Made by a program: the position numbers and the translations under genes. Below the pieces are notes generated by a model. That model did not search any database, was not told the origin of the DNA, and worked only from the letters and a program-made list of their open reading frames with translations. A stretch of 54,077 nucleotides of DNA from a virus, in the IMG/VR virus record IMGVR_UViG_3300046095_000185, positions 1-54,077 of that record; one strand, 5' to 3'. Shown in pieces: positions 40,708 through 47,595 of the stretch; position 1 is the stretch's first letter; every line of letters begins with the position of its first letter.

Positions 40708-41130
40708 TTATTGATCATTAGCAGCGGGCTTCAGAAAGTTGATACGCTGCTGCTGTTCTTCCGGACGTAACCTGCGCGATGAAACGAATTCACCATTAGC
40801 ATCGTAGGTAATCATTAGCTTATCATCAAAGTCGGGCACAAAGAAAAGCTCACCTTTTACCTCGGCCTGGCCGGTATCGATCTCGTGCATAAGATCGTTA
40901 TTACGAGCTGCCAGGGGTTCTGTTTGGGCCTTAAAATCACCCTTGATTTCCTTTAATTCTTCATCGAGCTTGAACTTTTTTATTGAGTTGATCGCGAGCT
41001 CATGTTGCCGGGTATCAATCTCATCCTGGTTGAGTTGTTTGTAATAAGTTTCGACCGCGCTGTCGTGGTTGTCCTTGAGTACCCTCAGTCTTTCTTCGGG
41101 CTTTAGTTCCGGCATAAATGTTTTCGACAT
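40708..41130 (-). CDS. Helical hypothetical protein
   Basis: 140 residues. The first 90 are strongly helical and charged, probably coiled coil; a short beta region with GELFFVPDFDDKLMITYDANGEF and a basic, Gln-rich C-terminus follow. It lies next to the SMC-like ATPase and could be its partner; this is only a position-based idea. Confidence 0.6.
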   Translation of the reverse strand: MSKTFMPELKPEERLRVLKDNHDSAVETYYKQLNQDEIDTRQHELAINSIKKFKLDEELKEIKGDFKAQTEPLAARNNDLMHEIDTGQAEVKGELFFVPDFDDKLMITYDANGEFVSSRRLRPEEQQQRINFLKPAANDQ

Positions 41131-41161
41131 GTTATTGATTTTGGTTTTGAATATTGGGTGG

Positions 41162-42589
41162 TTAAGCGCTCAATGTTTCCCCTTTCACTTCCTCATAATC
41201 TTCCACTATACAATTATCACGAAGCAAAATGCAATTCTTATCAGCCACTTTTGTTTTGCCGACCATTTCAACGACAAGCTGAAAGCCTTTACCGGTGAGA
41301 TATTCTTCAATCTCTTTCTGCTTGTCTTCATCCATGAGGTTAAAGTCCTGGAGGAATACATACTTTAGTTCGGGCTGAGTGGTAGCAATGAGTACCGGTA
41401 TGATTTTCAAAAGTTCGCCGGTACTGAAATACTCTTGCTTTATTGGCTTGCCATTAAGCAGCAATTCACCGTCTTCGCCTACTGATAGGTTACTAAATGG
41501 GAATTTAAAAGACTTGATGTAATCCAGGCGTTCAGCTTCGGTTGCTGCTTGCGCTTCCTTGTTGGTTTTGAGCGCAGTTTCGTAAACGCCTTTCTTTGTT
41601 TTCTTTTCGAGGTACTGCTCGTAAAGCATTGCGCTGTTGTTTGTTTCACCGGCGGCAACAATCTGCGTATCGATGGCATCAAGCTCGGCGCGGTCGGGAA
41701 GTTCGGGGATGTATGTAGGTTCGGTAGGGTATAGCGGTTCAGAGCTTTTTGTTTCTTCTGGCTTTCCTAACGACTTAATCCAGTCGCTTACTTCGTATCC
41801 ACCGTAACCCAACCCTTCAAGTTGAGAATATAACTTAGTGGCCTGCTCGATGGTGTTTTCCAGTGCAATCTGCACGTTATTGAAAACAGAGCATTCCTTA
41901 TCAACCAAATCACAGGCTTCTTCCCATGCCTTCTTAGTCGCCTCATTTGCCTTTTTGTTTTCCAGGTACAAGGTATTCAGCTTATCGGCTATCTCTTTCT
42001 TTTGAGCCTGCAATGCGCTTACGTCCACCTTTTCAACTTTCTCCATTTCGGAGAGATCGCCGAACGATCTGTATACCGCATTGATTTCCGTGTATTCTTT
42101 TTTCTTTGTAGCAATAGCATCGTCGAACGTTTTCGTGTCGATCCCCAGGGCTTTCGCCTGGTCGCGGGCTGATAGATCGAGAAACCGTTTCGGGCTGATA
42201 AGGAAAATATTAAATAATGAATTCAGCCATTCCTGATCGAGTGCACCGTAGCTTTCGGGCGCCTCAATTTGCAATTCACTGCCGGTCTTTGTAATCTTCC
42301 GGCTGATCTTAATTTCTGCGTTGTCGTTCTTTTCGTCAACCAAAATGATATGATTCTTTGAGGTGGCGCCATTGTCGCCTATAAACCTGAATCGTTCCGA
42401 GATCACCGGGGTAGTGCCGTTTGTTGCTTTTTCGGCTATGCCTTGAAATATCGCCTGTACGCCTGTTAGGCCTAACGTGCTTTTCCCACTTCCGTTCTTC
42501 CCTACAAAAAAATTGACATTTGGGTCAAGGCTGACAGTTACTTTCGAATATTCAGCAAAGTTGTTAAGTGATATTTCTTTGATTTTCAT
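41162..42589 (-). CDS. SMC/RecF-type AAA ATPase (SbcC-like recombination protein)
   Basis: 475 residues. The N-terminal ATPase half has Walker A FFVGKNGSGKSTLGL near residue 33; a long coiled coil occupies about 150-340. The C-terminal half has the ABC signature-like YFSTGELLKI and Walker B ELKYVFLQDF. Phage SMC-like proteins act with exonucleases in end processing; here the YqaJ exonuclease gene lies 271 bases upstream. No separate Mre11/SbcD-type nuclease was seen. Confidence 0.85.
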   Translation of the reverse strand: MKIKEISLNNFAEYSKVTVSLDPNVNFFVGKNGSGKSTLGLTGVQAIFQGIAEKATNGTTPVISERFRFIGDNGATSKNHIILVDEKNDNAEIKISRKITKTGSELQIEAPESYGALDQEWLNSLFNIFLISPKRFLDLSARDQAKALGIDTKTFDDAIATKKKEYTEINAVYRSFGDLSEMEKVEKVDVSALQAQKKEIADKLNTLYLENKKANEATKKAWEEACDLVDKECSVFNNVQIALENTIEQATKLYSQLEGLGYGGYEVSDWIKSLGKPEETKSSEPLYPTEPTYIPELPDRAELDAIDTQIVAAGETNNSAMLYEQYLEKKTKKGVYETALKTNKEAQAATEAERLDYIKSFKFPFSNLSVGEDGELLLNGKPIKQEYFSTGELLKIIPVLIATTQPELKYVFLQDFNLMDEDKQKEIEEYLTGKGFQLVVEMVGKTKVADKNCILLRDNCIVEDYEEVKGETLSA

Positions 42590-42592
42590 GGC

Positions 42593-42841
42593 TTATAAAG
42601 AATTGAATTCGTTTTCTAATTGTTCGAGTTCCTTTTTGTAACCGGCAAGGGAAAGAGCTTTTGCTACATCGAAAGGTATGTGCTTAGCATGTACATAACT
42701 GTAATTTTGATTTGGAAAATTGGAACCAATTTCAGCGCTACCTTTAAATGATGTAGCCTTTTCCCAGCGATCAATATTTGTTTTTGTGGCTGCTATTTTT
42801 GGCAACAATTCTTCTGCCCTTTTAAATGATTCTCCTGTCAT
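42593..42841 (-). CDS. Small hypothetical protein
   Basis: 82 residues, helical, starting MTGESFKRAEELLPKIAATK, with a central Asn/Tyr-rich segment (SNFPNQNYSYVHAKHI) and a Leu/Glu-rich end. It sits 3 bases before the SMC-like ATPase. The function is unknown. Confidence 0.62.
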   Translation of the reverse strand: MTGESFKRAEELLPKIAATKTNIDRWEKATSFKGSAEIGSNFPNQNYSYVHAKHIPFDVAKALSLAGYKKELEQLENEFNSL

Positions 42842-42859
42842 ATTTATTTTTTAATGGGG

Positions 42860-43594
42860 TTAAACAATTAAAGCATTTGCATCCTGTACTACAATAGCGT
42901 TTACCTCTTTATCGTGTTCTGCAATCATTACCGGCGGATTTCCCAACACATCAACAAAGATGATTTCACGCAGCATGGCAACGGCCCTTTTCAACCGTTC
43001 GTCAAGCTCCTTACAATATGCTGCGTCATAAGGAACAGACAGAACTTTCAGCCGAACTTCACGCGATAATGGCCGTGGATCATAGCTTACAAAGTATCCG
43101 TTCTTAAACCCGGTACACATCATATTGAACTGCAGTTGCCCGTAATATAATGGCTTTACATCTTTCAAATCGGCGCCATCTTTCATGCGCCAATACTTAA
43201 TATGGTGCGTTGATACTTCCGGGCATTTGATTTCAAAGACCGATCGCAATTGTGGCACAATTCCATCAGGCGAACCGCCCGCCCATTGTTTAACTGGTTC
43301 GTAGGGGTAAAACTTCGGGCTGTTCTTGCCGTAATACTCAATGCTGATTTTTAAATGTTCAGCAAATGCCGCAGCAGCTTCTGCTTCGTATTGATTCCCC
43401 CACTCAATAGCTTTCATTCCGTCCAGGTCGGCAACTGGTAACTGGTTGAATATTTCGGCGGCCCGGCTTTCGATGTAGGTTTCTGCTGTATCAGAGAAGT
43501 ACTGATCTTTTGCGCGTCCTTTACCAATCAGCTTCCCGATTTCGGAGGCTGAGAATTTTCCCAGCCTTTCCGATTTCCATTCCTTTTCGTTCAT
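42860..43594 (-). CDS. YqaJ-type (lambda-exonuclease-like) recombinase nuclease
   Basis: 244 residues. Nuclease motifs: GKFSASEIGKLIGKGR, KAIEWGNQYEAEAA, WAGGSPDGIV (catalytic Asp), SVFEIKCPE (Glu-x-Lys), followed by YYGQLQFNMM. This is the PD-(D/E)xK fold that resects 5' ends to give 3' tails for the RecT-like protein encoded just upstream with an ATGA overlap. The exonuclease plus annealing protein form a complete two-gene recombination module. Confidence 0.9.
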   Translation of the reverse strand: MNEKEWKSERLGKFSASEIGKLIGKGRAKDQYFSDTAETYIESRAAEIFNQLPVADLDGMKAIEWGNQYEAEAAAAFAEHLKISIEYYGKNSPKFYPYEPVKQWAGGSPDGIVPQLRSVFEIKCPEVSTHHIKYWRMKDGADLKDVKPLYYGQLQFNMMCTGFKNGYFVSYDPRPLSREVRLKVLSVPYDAAYCKELDERLKRAVAMLREIIFVDVLGNPPVMIAEHDKEVNAIVVQDANALIV

Positions 43595-44316
43595 TGCTTC
43601 AGCGCATTTAAGGCGTTATTCATTTGGCCGGTCCGTTGATCCGTATTAGCCAACTCAGCGTTGGAAATGTCTTCTGATTCATCAGCGGTACCCATGCCCA
43701 TTAACACATCGGGCGCGTACAGCCGACCGAAGAAAGCGGCTGCCCGGTAACGGAACATTAGTTCCGGCATGGTCTTCCATTTGCTCCCCCCTTTGGTTGT
43801 CCAGCCTTCGGCAGTCGCCATTTTCCATGTAACTTTTGGCCCTTCCAGGATCTCACCACTTTGATCTTTCGCCCATGCGGTGCAACCATATTCATCACCC
43901 TCGCCGTCCATTTTGAAACGAAGCGGGCTGAAGCGTTTACAACTGTTTAAGGCCGATATAATAAACTGACTACTCCATGATGGTCGACCCTGAATGATGT
44001 TTAGATTTTGCATTACCATCAGCGGAGAGGCGCCGATCCGGTTGGCCATTTCCAGCGCGATCATGATGTTGGGAATATTGTTCTGGTATTCTTTTGGCAC
44101 CAGGCTTGATGTGGTCATCATCTTCGCAACTCGTTGCGAATGCTCGAACACGGCCTTGTCGGCGAATACCGGCATCGCTGGTAGCATGGTTAACGCTTGC
44201 TGATCAATCACGGCTGGGACTGTAGCGGGAGGCTGAGCCTCGGCCACAGGCGCAACTGCTTCCGCAGTTGTCGCTGGCGCTTTGTCTTCGAATGGTAGCG
44301 TTTGTTTATTTTCCAT
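43591..44316 (-). CDS. RecT-like single-strand annealing protein
   Basis: 241 residues. An Ala/Pro-rich start is followed by the RecT-like core: FEHSQRVAKMMTTSSLVPKEYQN, NIMIALEMANRIGASPLMVMQNL, GRPSWSSQFIISALN, GCTAWAKDQSG...GPKVTWKMA, then a FFGRLYAPDV segment. It anneals complementary single strands during recombination-driven replication. The ATGA overlap with the YqaJ exonuclease gene fits functional pairing. Confidence 0.88.
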   Translation of the reverse strand: MENKQTLPFEDKAPATTAEAVAPVAEAQPPATVPAVIDQQALTMLPAMPVFADKAVFEHSQRVAKMMTTSSLVPKEYQNNIPNIMIALEMANRIGASPLMVMQNLNIIQGRPSWSSQFIISALNSCKRFSPLRFKMDGEGDEYGCTAWAKDQSGEILEGPKVTWKMATAEGWTTKGGSKWKTMPELMFRYRAAAFFGRLYAPDVLMGMGTADESEDISNAELANTDQRTGQMNNALNALKQ

Positions 44317-44399
44317 AACTTTATCCTGTTTATAATGTTGATTGTGTTTTAAAGTAGAGCCGGCGCTAACCGACTCCCTCGCTTTGCTGCTTCGCTCCT

Positions 44400-44513
44400 T
44401 TAACCTTCTGTCGTTCCTTCTTCTGCATCCTGCGTTTCCATCGCAGTGTCCTGCGCCGCTGATTCAGTGGCTGCTACGGTTGCTTCTTCTGTTTTTACGT
44501 TCGGATCTATCAT
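44400..44513 (-). CDS. Possible 37-residue acidic small protein
   Basis: ATG at 44513 to TAA at 44400, with AGGAGG 10 bases upstream of the ATG, an unusually clear Shine-Dalgarno sequence here. The product (MIDPNVKTEEATVAATESAA..., Glu/Thr/Ala rich) is acidic and probably disordered. It may be a DNA-mimic-like or regulatory peptide, or untranslated; the composition resembles the Ala/Pro-rich start of RecT downstream. Confidence 0.45.
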   Translation of the reverse strand: MIDPNVKTEEATVAATESAAQDTAMETQDAEEGTTEG

Positions 44514-44539
44514 ATTTAAAGCCCCTCCTGTGGGCTGGT

Positions 44540-44845
44540 TTAAACTTTCTCGTAAACAATCACTTTCTTTTCAACTTCTTTAACTTCACAAATTGAATTA
44601 ATATCATATTCCAATCCCATATCCGATGGACTATTATCGCCAGTCATGTAAAAGTCATTAAACCCTATATTCATTCCTTTTATATCCACCACGTTAAACA
44701 TATCATCATACCATCTATGGCTGCCAATCTTTTCAGAGTAAACCTTTTTAGCCTCCCTTACAATTTCAAATAATGTAAGGTCATCGGTTTGCCAATTTCT
44801 AGAAATAGCATACTCTGTTAAATGCTGTTTTATTTTTTCATTCAT
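44540..44845 (-). CDS. Hypothetical acidic protein
   Basis: 101 residues; helical N-terminus (KIKQHLTEYAISRNWQTDDLTLFEIVREAKKVYSEKI), then aromatic/Asp-rich region (WYDDMFNVVDIKGMNIGFNDFYMTGD) and a Val/Lys/Glu end. Its start lies 26 bases after a terminator, so it may have its own promoter or rely on read-through. No family is recognised. Confidence 0.62.
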   Translation of the reverse strand: MNEKIKQHLTEYAISRNWQTDDLTLFEIVREAKKVYSEKIGSHRWYDDMFNVVDIKGMNIGFNDFYMTGDNSPSDMGLEYDINSICEVKEVEKKVIVYEKV

Positions 44846-44871
44846 ATACTTAATTATTTGCTTTTTAAAAA

Positions 44872-44897
44872 CCCCGACGGCAGATAAACCGCCGGGG
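44872..44897 (-). terminator. Terminator ending the RNA-rich stretch
   Basis: Leftward strand CCCCGGCGG / CCGTCGGGG (one G-U pair), 8-base loop, followed by TTTTT. It separates the small-gene/RNA unit from the recombination unit. Confidence 0.85.
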
Positions 44898-44948
44898 ACC
44901 CATTAAACCAAATCCTATAAAAATAAACCCGTAGAACTCTTTTAAGAA

Positions 44949-44970
44949 GGCCCCGGTATACGCCAGGGCC
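44949..44970 (-). terminator. Hairpin downstream of the tRNA-like element
   Basis: GGCCCTGG / CCGGGGCC, 8-bp stem with one G-U pair and a 6-base loop, followed by TTCTTAAAAG on the leftward strand. It is 44 bases beyond the tRNA-like 3' end. It is a weak terminator or processing signal. Confidence 0.6.
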
Positions 44971-45014
44971 GTTGTTGTGCCTTATCAAGCACAGCTAACA
45001 TTAAACCTTCCTAG

Positions 45015-45081
45015 TGGATCGGAGCAGAATTGAACTACTATTGCCCGTATACAAGGCGTCCTACCGTTAGACGACCGACCC
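45015..45081 (-). tRNA. Degenerate tRNA-like cloverleaf (reduced anticodon arm)
   Basis: On the leftward strand, 67 nt with a 7-bp acceptor stem (GGGTCGG / CCGATCC), positions 8-9 TC, a D arm GTCT...GGAC with the familiar AACGGTA loop, a T arm AGTAG-TTCAATT-CTGCT, then discriminator A. The part for the anticodon arm and variable loop is about 5 nt too short: GCC-TTGTATACG-GGC gives a 3-4 bp stem, and no standard anticodon can be set with confidence. No CCA is encoded. It is either a decayed tRNA gene or a tRNA mimic. Confidence 0.6.
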
Positions 45082-45155
45082 GTCAACCGGTCTTTACTTA
45101 CTATCCCGCAGATCCGGTTAACAGCGAATGAAGAATTATTGACCACACCAACATT

Positions 45156-45215
45156 AAACCGCCACCCTTAGCTGGTCGGGCGTTAACACTAACCCCGTTG
45201 GGGATCGCGCGGCTT
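45156..45215 (-). ncRNA. Two-arm structured RNA element
   Basis: Leftward strand: ends AAGCCGC and GCGGTTT pair over 7 bp (one G-U). Inside are one hairpin CCCC-AA-CGGGG and another CGCCC / GGGTG with a 10-base loop. It does not fit a tRNA. It immediately precedes GGTTTAATG. It may be an attenuator or a stable RNA; no known family is recognised. Confidence 0.4.
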
Positions 45216-45258
45216 TTAGTAGTCAATAAAGAATTTAATTCAAAGAGCTTTTAAAAAT

Positions 45259-45280
45259 CCAGCATGTAGAAACATGCCGG
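45259..45280 (-). terminator. Terminator after the small membrane protein genes
   Basis: Leftward strand CCGGCATGT / ACATGCTGG, 9-bp stem with one G-U pair and a TTCT loop, followed by ATTTTTAAAAG. It lies 30 bases after the stop at 45310. Confidence 0.8.
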
Positions 45281-45309
45281 CTGTTGATAGTGGGCCGTTA
45301 TGAAAAACT

Positions 45310-45501
45310 TCATTCAATCTCTTTAGCTGCTTCCTCGTACCTCCTATCCAACCGCTCGAACAGTGATGCCATCCATGCCAATATTACCACTACTGCCATT
45401 CTGAATATTTTTAGGGTATAGAGTTCATACAGCACAAAGAACGTGATCAGCAACGCTGACGGCGCGGTTAGGGATAACAATATTATTGTTGACGCTTCCA
45501 T
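45310..45501 (-). CDS. Small membrane protein
   Basis: 63 residues with two hydrophobic segments (about 5-26, 31-47) and a charged Arg/Glu C-terminus. It abuts the next small membrane gene exactly (stop at 45502 side). It could be an early or middle host-membrane factor; the function is unknown. Confidence 0.6.
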   Translation of the reverse strand: MEASTIILLSLTAPSALLITFFVLYELYTLKIFRMAVVVILAWMASLFERLDRRYEEAAKEIE

Positions 45502-45696
45502 TTAATAATGCTCTTTATAACGTTCAATAAACGGGCGCTCACATTCAAGAAAATCTGACGATCCTGGTATGTCATCCATGTCATGCAGCTTCTTATACTC
45601 ATTTAAAATCTTTTTGTCTTCGCGAAATAACTTGAAACCATAAGCCATAAATCCTAAAAGGATAGATCCGAAAACTCCTGCGTATAACCATTCCAT
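45502..45696 (-). CDS. Small membrane-anchored protein
   Basis: 64 residues: one N-terminal membrane segment (WLYAGVFGSILLGFMAYGF) and a Lys/Glu-rich tail. It lies in tandem with 45310-45501, suggesting joint expression. No motif is recognised. Confidence 0.6.
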   Translation of the reverse strand: MEWLYAGVFGSILLGFMAYGFKLFREDKKILNEYKKLHDMDDIPGSSDFLECERPFIERYKEHY

Positions 45697-45723
45697 AGTA
45701 CGAGATTTAAAGGGTGAAAAACA

Positions 45724-45751
45724 AGCCGGCCACTGCCATCAATTCCCCGGC
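45724..45751 (-). terminator. Terminator-like hairpin
   Basis: Leftward strand GCCGG / CCGGC stem around a long interior, followed by TTGTTTTTC. It sits between the stop at 45773 and the ATG at 45696. Confidence 0.55.
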
Positions 45752-45772
45752 GAACCGTCCGACTGAAATTAT

Positions 45773-46081
45773 TTATACATGGGGCCAAATAAAGTTTGCC
45801 ATGTGCGGGTTGATATTATTCATATTCACCCCATTCGTTTCCTCACCATCAAACTCACAGGCCATCGTCGCCCGGTAGATTTCCCGCCAGTCGGCCCCGT
45901 TAACAATCGCATCGATCTGCGGCCCGAACATGTGTATAAGAATATCACTTGCCGGTAATTTCTTTCCGAAGGCATGAACCCAGATGCTTTTTATCTCGGT
46001 GACCGTGTTGGTTAACGGGGTATAGTACACGCTGATTTCAAGTATCTGGCCTTTATAGGTGATGGAGTGAGTTAGGAGCAT
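45773..46081 (-). CDS. Hypothetical protein
   Basis: 102 residues, beta-rich first half (SITYKGQILEISVYYTPLTNTVTEIKSIWV) then acidic, Asn-rich end. A stretch with IDAIVNGADWREIYRATMACEF lies in the middle. No family is recognised. It is 11 bases from the Cys-repeat gene upstream. Confidence 0.6.
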   Translation of the reverse strand: MLLTHSITYKGQILEISVYYTPLTNTVTEIKSIWVHAFGKKLPASDILIHMFGPQIDAIVNGADWREIYRATMACEFDGEETNGVNMNNINPHMANFIWPHV

Positions 46082-46092
46082 GTTGGTGGGTT

Positions 46093-46836
46093 TTAATTAG
46101 TTGCAGATTCCAGTTCAGCACATTTCTTAATGTCCTCCAACGCTATTTCATTGCTTTCGAAAAATCTCACAGGGCTTACTGCTACAGAACTTGATACCTT
46201 ATATATTTGCATGGCAGCGAATAGCGTTGAAGTTTGCCGTTCCAGCTTGGCGCCCGCATCCCCTGCTAACTGAACTACCCAACCGGCACGACAATGTGTT
46301 GTTTCGCAGGTATGCCATGTGGACATATCGAGGGCATCAGGGCGAGATGTAACGGCATCTAATATCCTATTATGAATGTTTTCAATCTTAGGATAATTAC
46401 CCATTACATTCTCATACAATGCGGCGGTTTCGTTCTTTTCTTCTTTGCGACCCGATTTGTATTCCAAGCCAGAGCAGCGAGAGCAGTCAGAGCAGCCAGA
46501 GCAGCCAGAGCAGCCAGAGCAGTCAGAGCAGTCAGAGCAGCGAGAGCAGTCAGAGCAGCGAGAGCAGCGAGAGCAGTCAGAGCAGCCAGAGCAGACAGAG
46601 CAGCGAGAGCAGCGAGAGCAGCGAGAGCAGACAGAGCAGCCAGAGCAGCCAGAGCAGTCATAGCAGCCAGAGCAGCGAGAGCAGTCAGAGCAGTCAGAGC
46701 AATTCCAGCAACCTTTATTACTCTCATTATCTTCTATATAATTAGGATATTCATGTGCGAAAGACTGCGACACTCCATTAATATCTTTATCTTCTCTGCT
46801 TAAAAATTTCGAATAGGTGGAAAATATCTTTGTCAT
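46093..46836 (-). CDS. Cys-Ser-x repeat protein
   Basis: 247 residues from the ATG at 46836 (a start at 46896, 20 codons earlier, would overlap the upstream gene by 29 bases). The core is 27 Cys residues at an exact spacing of three, nearly all as C-S-x with x = Asp, Arg, Gly or Val, coded by nearly identical 9-base units. The C-terminal about 95 residues form a separate domain with MSTWHTCETTHCRAGWVVQLAG and Phe/Glu-rich helices. Proteins of this kind recur in unrelated phages, but I know no proven function. A regular metal-binding or beta-solenoid-like rod is a reasonable idea. The N-terminal segment (about 1-40) is charged and helical. Confidence 0.78.
   Translation of the reverse strand: MTKIFSTYSKFLSREDKDINGVSQSFAHEYPNYIEDNESNKGCWNCSDCSDCSRCSGCYDCSGCSGCSVCSRCSRCSRCSVCSGCSDCSRCSRCSDCSRCSDCSDCSGCSGCSGCSDCSRCSGLEYKSGRKEEKNETAALYENVMGNYPKIENIHNRILDAVTSRPDALDMSTWHTCETTHCRAGWVVQLAGDAGAKLERQTSTLFAAMQIYKVSSSVAVSPVRFFESNEIALEDIKKCAELESATN
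46474..46710. repeat. 9-bp tandem repeat array coding for Cys-Ser-x
   Basis: 237 bases (79 codons) in which the unit TGC-TCT-NNC (on the leftward strand) repeats about 26 times, with variation limited almost entirely to the first two positions of the third codon. The array keeps all six frames almost free of stops, which creates several false open frames here. Copy number is expected to change by slippage. Confidence 0.9.
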
Positions 46837-46867
46837 ATTATACAGTTTCAAGATTTGCAGCAGTTTG

Positions 46868-47134
46868 TCAAATTCCCGCTTGATTTCCAGATCCATTGTC
46901 GATCGTTTTATAATGTTCAGCTATCTTGGCAGCAAACTCACGGCATATGGCAATTCCTTTCTCGTCTTTAGGATCTATGAATATATCAGCGCCACACCAA
47001 TCAGGATCACTATCGAAGTACGCACTTACACCATACCGTTCGATGGGCTTCGTTGCCGCCGCCTCAGCGCTCTTTATTATTTCTTGCATGGTGTCTTTGT
47101 ACATTCGAATTTCTTTACTTGTTTGCGATACCAT
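46868..47134 (-). CDS. Hypothetical protein
   Basis: 88 residues, helical N-terminus then VSAYFDSDPDWCGADIFIDPKDEKGIAICREFAAKIAEHYK, which looks like a small alpha/beta fold. It follows the small frame 47077-47196 and precedes the Cys-repeat gene. The function is unknown. Confidence 0.6.
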   Translation of the reverse strand: MVSQTSKEIRMYKDTMQEIIKSAEAAATKPIERYGVSAYFDSDPDWCGADIFIDPKDEKGIAICREFAAKIAEHYKTIDNGSGNQAGI

Positions 47135-47196
47135 ATCTCTGCGATGGTCCAGGTGATTGCGATTACTGATCCGATTTCGATAATGAATTCTAACAT
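47077..47196 (-). CDS. Possible 39-residue membrane protein
   Basis: ATG 47196 to TAA 47077; starts MLEFIIEIGSVIAITWTIAEIW, a likely single membrane helix, then a basic Cys-containing tail. It overlaps the next gene by 58 bases in another frame, so it is less certain than its neighbours. Confidence 0.4.
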   Translation of the reverse strand: MLEFIIEIGSVIAITWTIAEIWYRKQVKKFECTKTPCKK

Positions 47197-47270
47197 GGGG
47201 TACTTATTAAAGGGTTGTTAAAAGGGTGGGACGGGCTTGTCTGGTTGGGAAACTTTTGCATTATTGCAGG

Positions 47271-47489
47271 CTACTTAACCGGCGACTTTTCGGAAGCAAG
47301 TATTTCATCGTCATCAAGTCCAGTTTCCTCCCTGAGAACAATCAATGCAGATGGGGTTGTAAGGGGGCCGTTCTTTTTATTCTTTTCAACTAAACGGCCT
47401 ACCCAATACTCCGAGAACCCCAGAGCTATCGCCAGCTTTTGCCTTGTCTGTCTGTCGATCTTCTTGATAGCCTTCTTAGAAAGTTTCAT
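47271..47489 (-). CDS. HTH repressor-like regulator
   Basis: 72 residues. The N-terminal part (KKAIKKIDRQTRQKLAIALGFSEYWVGRLVEKNKKN) is an HTH with QKLAIALGFSEYWVGRLV as the likely core; the rest is acidic (REETGLDDDEILASE). It faces the early rightward genes across a control region full of repeated TTGAAAC sites. A TTTG...TACATTTG promoter lies just upstream. It is the best candidate for the master early regulator; with no integrase seen, the reason for repression is unclear. Confidence 0.72.
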   Translation of the reverse strand: MKLSKKAIKKIDRQTRQKLAIALGFSEYWVGRLVEKNKKNGPLTTPSALIVLREETGLDDDEILASEKSPVK

Positions 47490-47532
47490 CCTATAATCTG
47501 TTTTAGTATATTCGTTGAATCGTTTGTCGAAA

Positions 47533-47562
47533 CAAATGTACTACTTTTTTGAAACCATCAAA
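47533..47562 (-). promoter_or_regulatory. Leftward promoter of the HTH repressor gene
   Basis: On the leftward strand TTTG (47562-47559), 18 bases, then TACATTTG (47540-47533), a match to TAnnTTTG. Transcription would start near 47526, giving a leader of about 37 bases before the ATG at 47489. Confidence 0.65.
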
Positions 47563-47587
47563 ACATTATTGAAACTTTTTTGAAACC

Positions 47588-47595
47588 TATTTTTG
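47588..47595 (+). promoter_or_regulatory. Rightward early promoter -7 element
   Basis: TATTTTTG fits TAnnTTTG exactly, but no TTTG lies at the right spacing upstream. It would start transcription just before the ATG at 47610. An alternative -7 (TAGTTGCA at 47601) pairs with a TTTG at 47579-47582, 18 bases away. At least one rightward promoter must lie here. Confidence 0.45.

Larger units (their letters stand above)
44846..45309 (-). ncRNA. Non-coding stretch with structured RNA signals
   Basis: A 464-base region without a convincing protein gene. It contains, in leftward order, a hairpin (45259-45280), a two-arm structure closed by a 7-bp stem (45156-45215), a degenerate tRNA-like cloverleaf (45015-45081), a hairpin (44949-44970) and a strong terminator (44872-44897). 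The phrase GGTTTAATG recurs three times (near 44900, 45000, 45152), before or inside these elements, and opens frames of under 20 codons. Confidence 0.6.

Noticed and set aside
45150-45220. Second tRNA gene upstream of the tRNA-like element
   Set aside because: A 7-bp closing stem exists but the two inner arms do not fit D, anticodon and T arms; kept only as an unnamed structured element.
46372-46803. Several long open frames on both strands over the 9-bp repeats
   Set aside because: The repeat unit lacks stop codons in all frames; the products are monotone Ala/Arg, Ser/Gln or Glu/Gln runs. The real frame is the leftward C-S-x frame that extends into non-repetitive domains on both sides.
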